From Ureibacillus xyleni (GTDB lineage Bacteria > Bacillota > Bacilli > Bacillales_A > Planococcaceae): DNA of 64,000 nucleotides. The DNA is taken from assembly GCF_900217795.1 (NCBI RefSeq), contig NZ_OBMQ01000007.1, positions 143,863 through 207,862 of the forward strand. The letters run 5' to 3'. Shown here one piece after another: positions 18,879-29,286 of the stretch. Made by a program: the position numbers and the translations under genes. Below the pieces are notes generated by a model that had not been told where the DNA came from, did not search any database, and saw nothing but the letters and a program-made list of their open reading frames with translations. Each line of letters starts with the position of its first letter. Position 1 is the stretch's first letter.

Positions 18879-20468
18879 TTATCGAATTTTAAACTGTGCT
18901 GTTAATTGGTTTAATGATTCTGCCATTTCGGCTAATGTTTCTGCAGTTGCTGCTGTTTCTTGTAGACCTGCGCTAATTTCTTCTGTTACTGCTGCAATAC
19001 TACTTACAGCTTGTTGTACTTCTTCAGCTTGTGCAGTTTGTTGTTCATTTGCAGCAGCAATTTCTGTTACTTTAGAAGCGGAATGTCCAACTAATTGTAA
19101 AATATCATTGAATGTGCTATCGACTTTTTCTGCTTTTTCACTGCCTACTTCAACAGAGCGAACCGAATCTTTTGTGTTTTCTTGAATAATATTTACAAGC
19201 TCGGAAATTTCCTTTGTTGCCTTCGAGCTGCGTTCTGCTAATTTGCGAACTTCATCGGCAACAACTGCAAATCCTTTTCCAGCTTCTCCAGCACGTGCTG
19301 CTTCGATTGCCGCATTTAATGCAAGTAAATTTGTTTGTTCTGCTATATCATCAATAACTTCAACAATTTCACCAATTTGCTCAGATTTATTCGATAATTC
19401 ATAAATACTTTCACGAATTGCTCTCATACCTTGGATCGCGTCATTGATAACTACGCCACCTTGTTTAGCTTCATTCATCGTATTTTCTGCTAATAGGGCA
19501 GCTTGTTCAGCATTTTGTGCCACATCTTCTACAACGTTTGTCATTTCTGCCATCATTGCAGCAGAAGCCGTTGCATCCTGGGCTTGTTGCTGGCTACCAG
19601 ATGCAATTTCTTCTGTACTTGCCGAAATTTGTTGAGAACTTGCTGCTAACTCATTCGCCGAGTTAACCACTTTTTCCATAGCAATACGTGTTGATTCAGT
19701 TAATTGGTTAAATGAAACGACCATTCTACCAATTTCATCTTTAGATTCATAGTTGACACGAACCGTTAAGTCGCCTTTTTCCGCTTCTTTCATCACATCC
19801 ACTACATCTTTAAGTGGATTTACAATAGCTTTCGATATAACCGTACTTAATAAAGCGAAAATAATACTAGCAATCACGATCACAGAAATCATAATTGTTA
19901 ATGCTGTTTTTTCTTCGCTTTGCATAACATCTAATGTTTCGTCTGCACGATCTGATAAATATTCAGCGACATCTTGTAAAGTTGTATTTAACGTTGTAAG
20001 CGGTGTTACTAAATTTGATTTATAATAAGCAAAGGCATCTTCACTTGTCCCAGTTTCTAAAATTTTGTATAACTGTTCGCGATTTGCCCCTATACGCTGG
20101 ATCTCTTCACTAATAATTCCAATTCGTTCTTGTTCATAATCAGTTAAATTTGTTTCCTTGTATAAAGCAAAATATTCTTGGATATTTTGTGCACGTTCTT
20201 TAACTTGGTTAATTAAATTTGCTCTATCTGCTTCGTCTTGTGTTAAAATAATTTCTTTTACAAGCGCTTCATTTGCACGGCTTTGTGCACGTATATCATT
20301 TAACCATTTAATAGGTAATAATTGATTTTCATACATATCAGTTGTTTGGTCAGACATTTTGTTCATATAAAAAACGCCAACAAGTCCTACTATTAAAAGA
20401 AAAACAATTGTTAATCCACTTAACATTTTTAATTTGTTGGCAATTCTAAGATTATTGAGCCAAGTCAT
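18879..20468 (-). CDS. transmembrane methyl-accepting chemotaxis protein (4HB sensor, HAMP, MCP)
   Basis: The 529-residue protein has a membrane helix at about 12-34, a periplasmic-side four-helix-bundle sensor of about 145 residues ([21 protein letters not shown] is the 4HB_MCP signature), a second membrane helix near 190-212, a HAMP domain ([22 protein letters not shown]), and a full MCP signalling hairpin with tip [37 protein letters not shown]. Its ATG overlaps the cheA stop by 4 bp (ATGA), so it is translated with cheA and is probably the dedicated receptor of this CheA. Confidence 0.92.
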   Translation of the reverse strand: MTWLNNLRIANKLKMLSGLTIVFLLIVGLVGVFYMNKMSDQTTDMYENQLLPIKWLNDIRAQSRANEALVKEIILTQDEADRANLINQVKERAQNIQEYFALYKETNLTDYEQERIGIISEEIQRIGANREQLYKILETGTSEDAFAYYKSNLVTPLTTLNTTLQDVAEYLSDRADETLDVMQSEEKTALTIMISVIVIASIIFALLSTVISKAIVNPLKDVVDVMKEAEKGDLTVRVNYESKDEIGRMVVSFNQLTESTRIAMEKVVNSANELAASSQQISASTEEIASGSQQQAQDATASAAMMAEMTNVVEDVAQNAEQAALLAENTMNEAKQGGVVINDAIQGMRAIRESIYELSNKSEQIGEIVEVIDDIAEQTNLLALNAAIEAARAGEAGKGFAVVADEVRKLAERSSKATKEISELVNIIQENTKDSVRSVEVGSEKAEKVDSTFNDILQLVGHSASKVTEIAAANEQQTAQAEEVQQAVSSIAAVTEEISAGLQETAATAETLAEMAESLNQLTAQFKIR

Positions 20469-23056
20469 TTTACTGCCTCCTGTTCGGAAATTAGTTTCTG
20501 ATTTAATTGAAGTAACGTGTCAATTTCAATTATTTGATTAATATTTAATAGAATCATAAGGCGATCATCAAAATGGTACATGCCTTGAATATATTCTTGT
20601 TCTACTATACTTTCGTAATTTGGTGCTTCTTCCATCTTATTCTCGTCTACTTTTAATACTTGCGTTACTTTATCGACTAATAATCCAAGCAGCTCATTGT
20701 TAATTTCGACAATAATAATACGTGACTTTCTTGTAATCGGTTGTAGTGGCAAACCAAGTCGTTTACGTAAGTCCATCACGGATATAAGTTTCCCTCTAAA
20801 ATTACTCATTCCAATAATAGAATAAGGAGAATTAATAATTGGAGAAATTGAAGGAACCGTAATGATATCTTTTACTTTGTCAATTTCGATTCCGTACTCT
20901 TCATCCCCTAAATAAAATGACGTAATGCCAATTAACTTTTCATTTTGAATTGTAGCCATATTTTGGTTGTATGGTATAGAATCTTTTACGCCTTCTTCTA
21001 GGACAATGGATGCGACATCAAGGATTAAAGCTACTTTTCCGTCCCCCATTATCGTTGCACCTGCAATATATTTTGGGGACCCCATATATTTTCCAAGCGG
21101 TTTTATGACAATTTCTTGATTTCCAAGAGTTTGGTCAATAACAAGACCAATTCGTTTTTCTGCTAAGCCTACAATCACCACTAAAAGTCGTTTGCTTCTA
21201 TTAATCTGTTCTTCGGATGCATTAAATCGTTTATGTAATCGAATTAATGGAAGTACTTGATCTCGAACAATTCCTACTTCTTGGTTTTGAATCGTTTTAA
21301 TTTCATGTTTCCCGAGTCTAATAATTTCCTGTACATTTACTAGGGGAACAGCAAATTGTTTATCGCCCAATCTTACAAGTAAAGAGCGGATTATCGCCAA
21401 AGTGAGAGGCAATTTTATCGTGAAGGTTGTTCCTTCACCTTGTTTTGTTTCAATATCAATTAGACCATTTAACTTTTCAATATGAGTACGTACAATATCC
21501 ATACCGACGCCACGACCAGAAATTTCAGTTACTTTCGCTGCCGTTGATACTCCTGATTTAAAAATTAGGAATAGCACATCTTTTTCAGACATACGTTCTG
21601 CTTCAGCTGGTGTAATTTGTTGTTTTTTAATGGCTGATTGTTTGAGTTTTTCTGTATCAATTCCATTGCCATCATCTGATATCGTGATAACAATATGATT
21701 TTCTTTATGAGCAGCTTTTAAGACTACTTTTCCTTGTGGAGATTTCCCCTTTTTTTCACGTTCTGCTGGCGTTTCGACTCCATGATCCAATGCATTTCGT
21801 AATAGATGAATAATTGGGTCAGCAATTTCATCAATTAAGTTGCGATCTAATTCAGTTTCTTTACCCTCTATGACAAAATTAACTTCCTTTCCAGCTGTTT
21901 GAGCAAGGTCACGAACCATACGAGGAAAACGATTAAACAACTGTTCAATTGGCAACATTCTCGTTTTCATCATACCTTCATGTAATTCGCTGACGATTTG
22001 TCCTAGTTGGTTGTCAACTTCATGAAAGTCTTCTATCATCGGTTCATTTGGATAATGTTCAGATAATCGACTACCTACATCTTTCAAGCGGGTTTGACTA
22101 ATGACCAATTCCCCTACAAGATTAAGTAAATATTCTAAACGTTCAACATCAACACGAACTGTTTGTTGTACTTTTAATTTTGCGTCTTTTTTCGGTATAG
22201 TTGGTGAAGCTTGAGGTGGCTTTTGCTCTACAATTCCTACCTTTTTCCCTTTACTAAAACTTTCCAAATTTTCAGGCTTGATTTCACTTAAATGAACACT
22301 TTTTATGTCTGATATGCTATTAAGTGTCGACAGTACTTCATGATTTTTGGATTCGGTTACAACTATGTATACTAAACTTCCTTCAAACTTTTCTTCATCC
22401 TCAATCACTTCTGTTGCCGGATACGACGCAAGAATTTCCCCGATTTCTTTTAAATTATTATTGATTAAATAGGCACGGACAGATTTCAGCATTGCTTTTG
22501 AATTTAAAGCAACATAAACGGCCATCACATTCATATTTAGTTCAAATGCTTTTTCGACCATATCTTTTTGATATTCATCAAATATAACTTCTGGGAAAAT
22601 AATTTCGTCGTCGGTTGATTTTTTCTCTTCCTGTTTCACATCTGTTTTAGGCGTGGCGTCAGCAGCTGTTGCACCATTTTTACACGCTTCTAATTTCTCA
22701 ATTAATTGGGAAACATCAACTTGATCAACCGTGCCATTTAAAATAGCTTCCTTAAATAATTTAATCGTATCAATGGAATCAAAAATAAGATTAATTATTT
22801 GAGTATTTACTTTTAATTGTTGATTTCGTATTGCATCAAACACATTTTCTACTTTATGGGTTAACTCTTTCATCGTAGTCATACCCATTGCAGCCGAAGA
22901 ACCTTTCAATGTATGAGCAGCACGAAATATTTTTTGAATTGTTTCTTGGTTTTCGCCGTCTTGTTCTAAAACCAATACTTCTTCATCTAAAATTTGCAAC
23001 TGTTCATCTACTTCATCTAGAAAGGCACCTAAATAGACGGACATATCCATCTCCAT
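20465..23056 (-). CDS. CheA-type histidine kinase with an added second CheW domain
   Basis: The 863-residue protein has a P1 Hpt domain with phospho-acceptor His48 in AAHTLKGSS, a P2-like regulatory domain (about 170-270: [20 protein letters not shown]), the P3 dimerisation helices ([19 protein letters not shown]), a P4 kinase with N box ([14 protein letters not shown]) and G1/G2 boxes ([18 protein letters not shown]), and a P5 CheW-like domain (about 575-705). A second CheW-like domain follows (about 720-850: [28 protein letters not shown]). Usual Bacillus CheA is about 670 residues, so the extra domain is notable. No CheY or CheB is nearby. GGAGGGG precedes the ATG. Confidence 0.9.
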   Translation of the reverse strand: MEMDMSVYLGAFLDEVDEQLQILDEEVLVLEQDGENQETIQKIFRAAHTLKGSSAAMGMTTMKELTHKVENVFDAIRNQQLKVNTQIINLIFDSIDTIKLFKEAILNGTVDQVDVSQLIEKLEACKNGATAADATPKTDVKQEEKKSTDDEIIFPEVIFDEYQKDMVEKAFELNMNVMAVYVALNSKAMLKSVRAYLINNNLKEIGEILASYPATEVIEDEEKFEGSLVYIVVTESKNHEVLSTLNSISDIKSVHLSEIKPENLESFSKGKKVGIVEQKPPQASPTIPKKDAKLKVQQTVRVDVERLEYLLNLVGELVISQTRLKDVGSRLSEHYPNEPMIEDFHEVDNQLGQIVSELHEGMMKTRMLPIEQLFNRFPRMVRDLAQTAGKEVNFVIEGKETELDRNLIDEIADPIIHLLRNALDHGVETPAEREKKGKSPQGKVVLKAAHKENHIVITISDDGNGIDTEKLKQSAIKKQQITPAEAERMSEKDVLFLIFKSGVSTAAKVTEISGRGVGMDIVRTHIEKLNGLIDIETKQGEGTTFTIKLPLTLAIIRSLLVRLGDKQFAVPLVNVQEIIRLGKHEIKTIQNQEVGIVRDQVLPLIRLHKRFNASEEQINRSKRLLVVIVGLAEKRIGLVIDQTLGNQEIVIKPLGKYMGSPKYIAGATIMGDGKVALILDVASIVLEEGVKDSIPYNQNMATIQNEKLIGITSFYLGDEEYGIEIDKVKDIITVPSISPIINSPYSIIGMSNFRGKLISVMDLRKRLGLPLQPITRKSRIIIVEINNELLGLLVDKVTQVLKVDENKMEEAPNYESIVEQEYIQGMYHFDDRLMILLNINQIIEIDTLLQLNQKLISEQEAVK

Positions 23057-23060
23057 TGTA

Positions 23061-23522
23061 TTACCCCTCCTTTACCTCCTCTGGGTAGAGCACTTTTTGT
23101 AAATTCAATATCCCAATTAATTGATCATTTACTTTTGCGAATCCTTTGAAGCAATCTTTTTCGATTGTGTTAAAAATTTCTAATGGCGGTTCCAACTGCT
23201 CGTTTTCAATATGTGTTACCATCAACACTTCATCTACAATAAGACCTATTCCTTCATCGTCATTTCGAATAATAATAATGCGCGATTTTTTATTGAAAGG
23301 TACAATAGGCAATTTATAGCGCATTCGCAGATGAACAACCGGGATAATACTACCTCGCAAATTAATCACACCATTAATATAATCCCGATCGCTCACTACT
23401 TCTGTAATAGGCTGAATTCGAATAATCTCAACAACTTCCTTTATTGATAAGGCACAAAGTTGTTTATCGATTACAAATACGACATATTGACCCAAAAGTT
23501 GATCCTTCTCAAATTCCTTCAT
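23061..23522 (-). CDS. CheW adaptor protein
   Basis: A 153-residue single CheW domain (YVVFVIDKQLCALSIKEVVEIIR ... YINGVINLRGSIIPVVHLRMRY). It couples the receptor to CheA. It is the first gene of the set and ends 4 bp before the cheA ATG. The ATG at 23522 is placed 6 nt after GAGGGG; an ATG two codons upstream is less well placed. A good sigma-D-like -10 element lies about 50 bp upstream. Confidence 0.9.
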   Translation of the reverse strand: MKEFEKDQLLGQYVVFVIDKQLCALSIKEVVEIIRIQPITEVVSDRDYINGVINLRGSIIPVVHLRMRYKLPIVPFNKKSRIIIIRNDDEGIGLIVDEVLMVTHIENEQLEPPLEIFNTIEKDCFKGFAKVNDQLIGILNLQKVLYPEEVKEG

Positions 23523-23578
23523 GCACATCCCCTCAACTAACTTCTTATACTTTTGTACTACTCATATTAACAAAACTA

Positions 23579-23586
23579 ATATCGGT
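23579..23586 (-). promoter_or_regulatory. possible sigma-D-type -10 element upstream of cheW
   Basis: On the minus strand ACCGATAT matches the motility sigma factor -10 consensus GCCGATAT at 7 of 8 positions. The expected TAAA 15 nt upstream is poor (TTTA), so the call is tentative. Confidence 0.35.
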
Positions 23587-23869
23587 ACAAAATATGGATA
23601 ATAAATATATCTTTTAACATTGCTATACTATTGTCACATTTATTTTATCCTACTTATAATATAAGTATAAAGTACTACAAAAATTATGTTGCAATTTATA
23701 GATATATAAAAGCGCCCACCGAAATGACGTGAGCGCTTTCTTTACTTCTATATTCCATATAAGATGCTTATTATCTCATAAAGGATTTTAAAAGGTATGA
23801 TTGGTTTTAACATATTGAAGCTAAAAATAATAAGTATTGTTAATCTTAAAAGACATTTCTAACCTATTC
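23587..23869. other. intergenic region between che set and small-gene pair
   Basis: Apart from the terminator at 23709-23739 and the promoter zone of the che genes on the left, I see no gene here. The DNA is strongly AT-rich. Confidence 0.4.
23709..23739 (-). terminator. terminator of the two-gene small operon
   Basis: Stem aaagcgc/gcgcttt with additional pairing, followed on the minus strand by TTTTATATA. Confidence 0.75.
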
Positions 23870-24004
23870 TTAAATGCTACCAATAAAGGTGGTTATCAAT
23901 AAACTTAATAGATAGGTTAGTGCACTGCCCCACCCAATTAGTGCTATTACTCTAGTAACCCAAAGGTAGTTGGATCTCTCCTTTTTAATTTCTCCTAAAG
24001 ACAT
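23870..24004 (-). CDS. 44-residue single-pass membrane protein
   Basis: This short frame begins MSLGEIKKERSNYLWVT and contains one hydrophobic helix (VIALIGWGSALTYLLSLLITTFI). Its ATG overlaps the TAA of the zinc-ribbon gene in the form TAATG, a classic sign of translational coupling, so both small genes are likely real. The family is unknown to me. Confidence 0.6.
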   Translation of the reverse strand: MSLGEIKKERSNYLWVTRVIALIGWGSALTYLLSLLITTFIGSI

Positions 24005-24165
24005 TATTGTTTTAATTTACTAAAAAAGTTTTCTATTTTACATTTTGGGCAATAAGCATTATAAAGCTGCTTTATTTCTTTTGGACCGCGAACATCCCCA
24101 ACCTTTATTGTTATTCGCTTACCACATTTTTTACACACAACCATTTTATTAATAGATATTGGCAT
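24004..24165 (-). CDS. 53-residue zinc-ribbon protein
   Basis: The frame starts at an ATG 5 nt after AAAGGAGAG and encodes a small basic protein with two metal-binding knuckles, CKKCGKRI and CPKCKIEN, spaced by about 27 residues. This is a zinc ribbon as seen in many small regulatory or RNA-binding proteins. It is coupled to the 44-residue membrane protein by a TAATG overlap. The function is unknown. Confidence 0.65.
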   Translation of the reverse strand: MPISINKMVVCKKCGKRITIKVGDVRGPKEIKQLYNAYCPKCKIENFFSKLKQ

Positions 24166-24189
24166 AAAAACTCTCCTTTAGTAAATGAA

Positions 24190-25236
24190 TCATTGCGTTA
24201 ATTTCGTTTTTAATAGCTTTGTCAATAGTTCCTCTGCATAAAAGAATCCAAAAAGATTTTTCCCTTTCTCGATTTCGTTTATGACTTCAGAAATTTTTTG
24301 CATCGCTTCTTCGTCATTGCCTTCTAATTTAGCTAGAACGGCTTGACTTCTTTTATAACTGAGAGGTTCGATTGGTTTAAGGTGTTGGTGTAACTCTCTA
24401 ATTAACGCTTCATCATAATTTCCTTCCACCATAAGATCTATCTGTTTTATATGATGAATAAATTGTAAAGCCATTTTATTATCCTTCGTTACAGGTAATT
24501 GCTTAAACGGATCGAGTAATTTTGAAGCACTTTCATAGCCTTCTTGTATAAGTGTGTAGTAAAAAAGAATATAACAAACCATCACATTATCGATAGTTGG
24601 ATGTAATGTTTTAGCTTGTTCTATTAAATCGATTGACCATTTCGTTGGGTGTATTGGAGAATTCATTTCTTTCAATAATAAAAGAGAAATTAAAAATTCT
24701 TCCCTCTCTTTACCTTGTTTTGATAGCTCTAGTAATACACGACCATCTGATTTTATCGCTCCTTGGTATGGAATTATCGTTGCGAGAAAAATAAGGAAGT
24801 TAAACACCCCAAAATATGTAATCCAATTGATATTCAATGAATTTCCTACTAGGAAACTAACAATTGCTATTACGATGGAAAAAATTGGTCCACCCGCAAC
24901 AAATCGTCTATGCTGGCTTGCAATTGTTGCTAAATTGCTCGATAAAGGCGAACAACTAGCTACCCCTCCTACAAAAAACCAACTATTATTTATTTTAATT
25001 TGAAAACGGTTAGTATTTTCAATTGTTAATGGGCCAACCGTCAAATAGTTAAATCTGTAACCTGACCATATCCCAAACAACATATGTCCCAATTCATGAA
25101 TTAATAGTGTAAAAAATAATAGAACTATAGATATGCCGAAGTAATTTGCTATATCAGCATACTTAGTAAAGTTAAATAGAAATATTAGTATCGCTAATAA
25201 AAAGGTGATACTTAATGGTGATGTTATTTTACGCAT
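24190..25236 (-). CDS. M50-type membrane metalloprotease-like protein
   Basis: The 348-residue protein has about five membrane helices in its first 200 residues. The catalytic HELGH motif is in helix 2 (LLIHELGHMLFG, near residue 48), and a later IKSDGRVLLEL supplies the aspartate-glycine motif of site-2 proteases. The C-terminal half (about 200-348) is soluble and helical. Site-2-type proteases cut proteins within the membrane; the target is unknown. GGAGGG precedes the ATG. Confidence 0.8.
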   Translation of the reverse strand: MRKITSPLSITFLLAILIFLFNFTKYADIANYFGISIVLLFFTLLIHELGHMLFGIWSGYRFNYLTVGPLTIENTNRFQIKINNSWFFVGGVASCSPLSSNLATIASQHRRFVAGGPIFSIVIAIVSFLVGNSLNINWITYFGVFNFLIFLATIIPYQGAIKSDGRVLLELSKQGKEREEFLISLLLLKEMNSPIHPTKWSIDLIEQAKTLHPTIDNVMVCYILFYYTLIQEGYESASKLLDPFKQLPVTKDNKMALQFIHHIKQIDLMVEGNYDEALIRELHQHLKPIEPLSYKRSQAVLAKLEGNDEEAMQKISEVINEIEKGKNLFGFFYAEELLTKLLKTKLTQ

Positions 25237-25317
25237 AAATTTTACCCTCCACTCTAATAAATACGGTGAATGGAGGGAAATGTTTCATTTTATGGAAGAA
25301 ATATTGACTATGAAGCC

Positions 25318-25740
25318 TTATTCTGCAACTTCCCAAGCTGGGTTCCAAACTACTTCCCAAAGATGTCCATCTGGGTCTTGGAAGTATCCTGAATATCCTC
25401 CCCAGAAAGTGTCATGTGCTGCAACTGTAATCTCAGCACCAGCTTTTTCTGCCTGTATTAATACGTTATCAACTTCTTCTCTACTTCCAACATTGTGACC
25501 AATCGTAAATTCGGTTGGGCTTATAGGTGTCTGCTTAATGCTAGTGTCATGAGCAATATCTCTTCGACTCCAAATTGCAAGTTTTAACCCTGGCTGAAGA
25601 TCAAAAAATGCAACAGCGCCATGCTCAAACTCCTGACCTACTATCCCTTCTGTCGGTAATCCAAGCCCATCACGATAAAATGCTAAGGACTTTTCTAAAT
25701 CATCAACACCTAATGTTAGTACGGATATACGTGGTTTCAT
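25318..25740 (-). CDS. VOC family (glyoxalase/bleomycin-resistance-like) protein
   Basis: A 140-residue protein with two beta-alpha-beta-beta-beta modules. ISVLTLGVDDLEKSLAFYRDGLGLP is the first module, and DPDGHLWEVVWNP ends the second with the usual metal glutamate. VOC proteins bind a divalent metal and act on varied substrates or bind drugs; none can be assigned here. It is 20 bp downstream of the DinB-type gene and has an AGGAGG site. Confidence 0.88.
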   Translation of the reverse strand: MKPRISVLTLGVDDLEKSLAFYRDGLGLPTEGIVGQEFEHGAVAFFDLQPGLKLAIWSRRDIAHDTSIKQTPISPTEFTIGHNVGSREEVDNVLIQAEKAGAEITVAAHDTFWGGYSGYFQDPDGHLWEVVWNPAWEVAE

Positions 25741-25760
25741 CTAAGAACCTCCTAAAATTC

Positions 25761-26195
25761 CTATCTCACAAATGTAATATAGTCAACATTCACTGGTTCC
25801 ATTCCACTTGCTCGAAGTCGAGAATTAATCTGCCCGCGATGATACTGCCCATGCAAGGCAACATGGGTTAAAACATCCCGCGCTGAATTTTCGAACTCTG
25901 TGCCCTTACTATTTTTATAGAATATTATTTTATTAAGGTCGGCATCTTTCAGAAATGTTATAATTGTCTCTTCATTTTGTTTAACCAATTCAGTACAACC
26001 TTCCAAGTCTATATCTGACCATATAGGTAAATGTGAACTGTCGAAACCTTGTAATCTTGTAAACCAAACTTTTTCGGCAAATAATATATGAGAAAATAAA
26101 CGTAATGCTTCCTCATTTTCGCTGCTTTGCAATGTTTCAAGTATACGTTGATTTGCCCAATGTAAATGATCATACATCTTTTGAATCGTTTTCAA
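25761..26195 (-). CDS. DinB-family four-helix-bundle protein
   Basis: A 144-residue DinB/YfiT-like protein, with MYDHLHWANQRILETL at the start and the metal-binding HVALHGQYHRGQI near the end. Members are metal-dependent, and some are bacillithiol transferases. The TTG at 26195 follows AGGGGTGG by 5 nt and gives the normal family N-terminus; a GTG at 26204 lies within the binding site. Confidence 0.85.
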   Translation of the reverse strand: MKTIQKMYDHLHWANQRILETLQSSENEEALRLFSHILFAEKVWFTRLQGFDSSHLPIWSDIDLEGCTELVKQNEETIITFLKDADLNKIIFYKNSKGTEFENSARDVLTHVALHGQYHRGQINSRLRASGMEPVNVDYITFVR

Positions 26196-26210
26196 TTGAA
26201 CCACCCCTAT

Positions 26211-26867
26211 TTATTTTTCCTTAATAATGCTTTCTTCAATTGCTTTCGTTATTGCAGCAGAACGATTTTTTACGTTCAACTTTGAGTAAATGTTAGAAAT
26301 ATAATTTTTGACAGTGCCTAATGATAAAAACATTCGCTCGGAAATCGCCCTATTGGAAAGCCCTTGTGACAAGTATTTTAAAACCTTTAATTCCTGTTGA
26401 TTAAGTTCATAGGAATTAGAACTTTTAATAGAATCCTGTTCCACTTGATTATTATGGATGGATTGAAATACCTCCTTTGCAAGCTCTTGTGGAATTAATG
26501 ACCCACCATGATAAACCATTTTAATGCCATCGACTAAAAACTGAGGATCCACCGCTTTTAAAATATATCCTTCAGCACCTGCGTTTAAAGCATTCATAAC
26601 GTGAGTAATATCTTGGAATGTGGTTAAAATAATCACCTTTATGTGCGGCATCTTGCTCTTAATAATTTCTGTTGCTTTTACGCCATCCATGATTGGCATC
26701 TGAATATCCATTAAGACAATGTCAGGATTTTCTCGTTCACATAGTTCGATTGCTTCTTCTCCATTTGCAGCCATTCCAATAATTTGAATATCCGACATGC
26801 TTTCCAATACGATTTTCAAACTTTTCCGTATTAATTCTTGGTCTTCTACGATAATTGTCTTAATCAT
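26211..26867 (-). CDS. NarL/LuxR-family response regulator (first pair)
   Basis: A 218-residue protein with a receiver domain (about 1-120; acidic pocket EDQE, phospho-acceptor Asp54 in VLMDIQMPIMDG, conserved TT and K105) and a LuxR-type HTH (LKVLKYLSQGLSNRAISERMFLSLGTVKNYISNIYSKL). It overlaps the histidine kinase gene by 8 bp. It is closely similar to the regulator at 32535 and may control the protease and hydrolase genes between the two systems. Confidence 0.92.
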   Translation of the reverse strand: MIKTIIVEDQELIRKSLKIVLESMSDIQIIGMAANGEEAIELCERENPDIVLMDIQMPIMDGVKATEIIKSKMPHIKVIILTTFQDITHVMNALNAGAEGYILKAVDPQFLVDGIKMVYHGGSLIPQELAKEVFQSIHNNQVEQDSIKSSNSYELNQQELKVLKYLSQGLSNRAISERMFLSLGTVKNYISNIYSKLNVKNRSAAITKAIEESIIKEK

Positions 26868-28050
26868 TCCACATTACTTCCTTTGCTAGAGGGATTGAAC
26901 ATCGTAGTTCTGTACCTTGATTTCTTTCTGATTCAATGTAAACTACGCCATTTAACGCTGTAATTCGGTCCTTCATTCCTTGCAAACCAAACCCTAGATT
27001 TAGAGAGTCAATGCCTATTCCATTATCTTTTATTTCTAATTGTAGCGCCGCCTCATTAAAGGTTACTCTCACAAAAATTTGAGTTGCCCTCCCATGTTTG
27101 ATGGCATTCGTTAAACCTTCTTGCAAACAGCGGATGAACGTAAATTTAATTCTTTCTCCAATTTCTTTTTCTGGTCCTTCAATTTTAAAATCTACATTTG
27201 TCCCTGTATGTTTCATAAATTCACTAATGACTTGTTGAAAAGAATGAGATAAGGGTTGGCGATTTTCGGTTGGTGATATTTGATGAATCGTTTTTCGCAC
27301 ATCACTTAACCCATTCCGAGCAAGATTAGCAATTTCCCTTATGCTTTCCTCCGCTTCTTGCTGGTTTGCTCTCATGACAAACGGAAGCGCATCTAAACTT
27401 GTGATAACGGAAGTAAATATATGTCCAACTGAATCGTGGAGATCTTGTGACACCCGATTTCTCTCTTCCATAATCGTTAACTCTTCTATTCTCCTAGAAT
27501 ATTGCTCCAACGCTTTATTTTTCTCCTGAATCGAATTTATCAACTCTTTATTTTTATTATTGATGATTGTTACCCTTCCTAGGCAGAAACCCATCATATA
27601 AAAGAGAGTTGTATTTATTGCTATTGAAATAAAATTTTCGGTGAAATGATTGCCTAACCAAGTGCCCGTAAGAAAAATAAAGATACTAGTGAACATACCA
27701 ATCCATAAATAAGGACGAATTTGACAAACATAGGCAATCATAATAAGAGGCAAATATAAGAAATCATAGGCGCCAATGATTTGAAATTGCGCCATCATGT
27801 AAAAAAACATGCTTCCTGTCAAAAGTGCTTCTACAATAAAGAATTTTATGAGTTTAATATAACCTGGGCGATAAAATAGCAGTGGAATCAAATAAATCAT
27901 CATAAACCAAAGAAACATCAGCCATTTATTTTGATAATGTTCTGTATTCTCAATAACCCAGCTCGCATTATAGTAAATCCATAACGTACGCATGAAAAAT
28001 AGAAAAGTATCCAACCAATTCCATTTTCTCTTATCTAAAGCGACCTGCAT
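26860..28050 (-). CDS. HisKA_3-type sensor histidine kinase (first pair)
   Basis: About 396 residues. Five or six membrane helices fill the first 170 residues with no large extracellular domain, suggesting sensing at or within the membrane. The dimerisation/phospho-acceptor segment is ERNRVSQDLHDSVGHIF (His in LHDSVGH), followed by an HATPase with N box LQEGLTNAIKHG and G box DNGIGIDSLNLGFGLQGMKDRI. The ATG at 28050 is preferred over a GTG at 28092. It is of the DesK/LiaS-like class and pairs with the regulator at 26211. Confidence 0.9.
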   Translation of the reverse strand: MQVALDKRKWNWLDTFLFFMRTLWIYYNASWVIENTEHYQNKWLMFLWFMMIYLIPLLFYRPGYIKLIKFFIVEALLTGSMFFYMMAQFQIIGAYDFLYLPLIMIAYVCQIRPYLWIGMFTSIFIFLTGTWLGNHFTENFISIAINTTLFYMMGFCLGRVTIINNKNKELINSIQEKNKALEQYSRRIEELTIMEERNRVSQDLHDSVGHIFTSVITSLDALPFVMRANQQEAEESIREIANLARNGLSDVRKTIHQISPTENRQPLSHSFQQVISEFMKHTGTNVDFKIEGPEKEIGERIKFTFIRCLQEGLTNAIKHGRATQIFVRVTFNEAALQLEIKDNGIGIDSLNLGFGLQGMKDRITALNGVVYIESERNQGTELRCSIPLAKEVMWND

Positions 28051-28228
28051 ATTTTTCACTTCTTTCAAATAATCTATCTTCAATCTACACAATAAAGGTC
28101 ATATGATAAAGTGACTTTTGGAAAAAAATACATAAAAAATATGACTTTCCTTTATCCATACGACACTTACTCCTTTTACTTTTCAAATCTAAAATGAGAA
28201 CTACCAAATGGATAAAGGATGGATGAAA

Positions 28229-29041
28229 ATGAAAGTTGGATTAATAAGGATTGTTAGCATTTGTGTGATTAATTTTATGCTGAATTATTTGTTGCTTTTC
28301 CCACTCGATTTAATTCAGTACATTACAACGCCCGATTTAAAAATGTTTTCCTTAGTAGGCATCATCGTGAGCGGTACCACTGCCCTTGCAACGTTACTGT
28401 TTTACAAATTGGTAGATGGTAAACAAATTCGGACACTTGGCTTCCAATTTAAGAGAAAAGATTTGTTATTCTCAATTTGTTCGATTGTGTTGACGGTATT
28501 CATTGTCTTTATCGTTAGCATGGTAGCATCTAATTTAGGAGTTGTATCAGCAAAGTGGAATATGGGAGTATTTATTGAACCGAGTTTTTATCTATTATTT
28601 ATCATGGTGTTTGTGTCTTGGTTTGTCGCTGCATTTTATGAAGAAGTATTGTTTAGAGGATATTTTGTTGCAAACTTGAAGTTCCTTTCAAATAAGAAAT
28701 TGTTCTTGATGACGAGTATCATATTTATGGTGTTCCATATTTTCAGAGGGTTAGATCCAATCAGTATTGTCGTGTTAATGTTGATGAGTTGTGTCATGTT
28801 AAATATTTATTTAAAAAGCGGTTCTTTACTCCCATGTATATTTGCTCATCTAATTTTTAACTTCTCCACATCTCACCTTGTAGGAAGTAGCGAGATTGCG
28901 ATTCTAAAATTTGACGGCGATTTAGGTTTGTTTAATTTGATCATAATCGTTCTTTATATGATGATTACAATTCTTTTAACAAAGGTTTTTTATGGAAAAG
29001 AATCGTCCATTATTGTAAATAACGCTAAAGTATTATCATAG
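28229..29041 (+). CDS. CPBP family intramembrane metalloprotease
   Basis: The protein has about 270 residues and eight hydrophobic segments. The CPBP/Abi motifs are present: FYEEVLFRGYF (EExxxR), FMVFHIFRG and IFAHLIFNF histidines. Abi/CPBP proteins are glutamate proteases in the membrane, often linked to bacteriocin self-immunity or protein prenyl processing. It is transcribed away from the first two-component pair, with about 180 bp between them. The ATG at 28229 has AAAGGA 9 nt upstream; starts at 28208 and 28223 are possible. Confidence 0.88.
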   Translation: MKVGLIRIVSICVINFMLNYLLLFPLDLIQYITTPDLKMFSLVGIIVSGTTALATLLFYKLVDGKQIRTLGFQFKRKDLLFSICSIVLTVFIVFIVSMVASNLGVVSAKWNMGVFIEPSFYLLFIMVFVSWFVAAFYEEVLFRGYFVANLKFLSNKKLFLMTSIIFMVFHIFRGLDPISIVVLMLMSCVMLNIYLKSGSLLPCIFAHLIFNFSTSHLVGSSEIAILKFDGDLGLFNLIIIVLYMMITILLTKVFYGKESSIIVNNAKVLS

Positions 29042-29067
29042 CTTCCAATTTTTATTGGAGGCTTTTT
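29041..29067 (+). terminator. terminator of the CPBP protease gene
   Basis: Stem gcttccaat/attggaggc immediately after the stop codon, followed by tttttaattttt. Confidence 0.85.
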
Positions 29068-29244
29068 AATTTTTACATAAATAATAAATGTCCTCCAGAA
29101 TTAGAAGACATCCGTTTTGAAATGCGACCATTACAATACGCTCATTCCAACGTCACCTCAATATACTATAGTTATTATGTAATAATTGTAATATTTCAGG
29201 TAACTTACACTGGAATAAATTTATACCTCTAGAACTCCAACATA

Positions 29245-29276
29245 AAAGTGACCTAAAATATATTTCAAGTCACTTT
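29245..29276 (-). terminator. terminator of the first serine hydrolase gene
   Basis: Stem aaagtgac/gtcacttt with T-run on the minus strand. Its stem is similar to that of the terminator at 30855-30886. Confidence 0.8.
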
Positions 29277-29286
29277 ACATTAAAGA

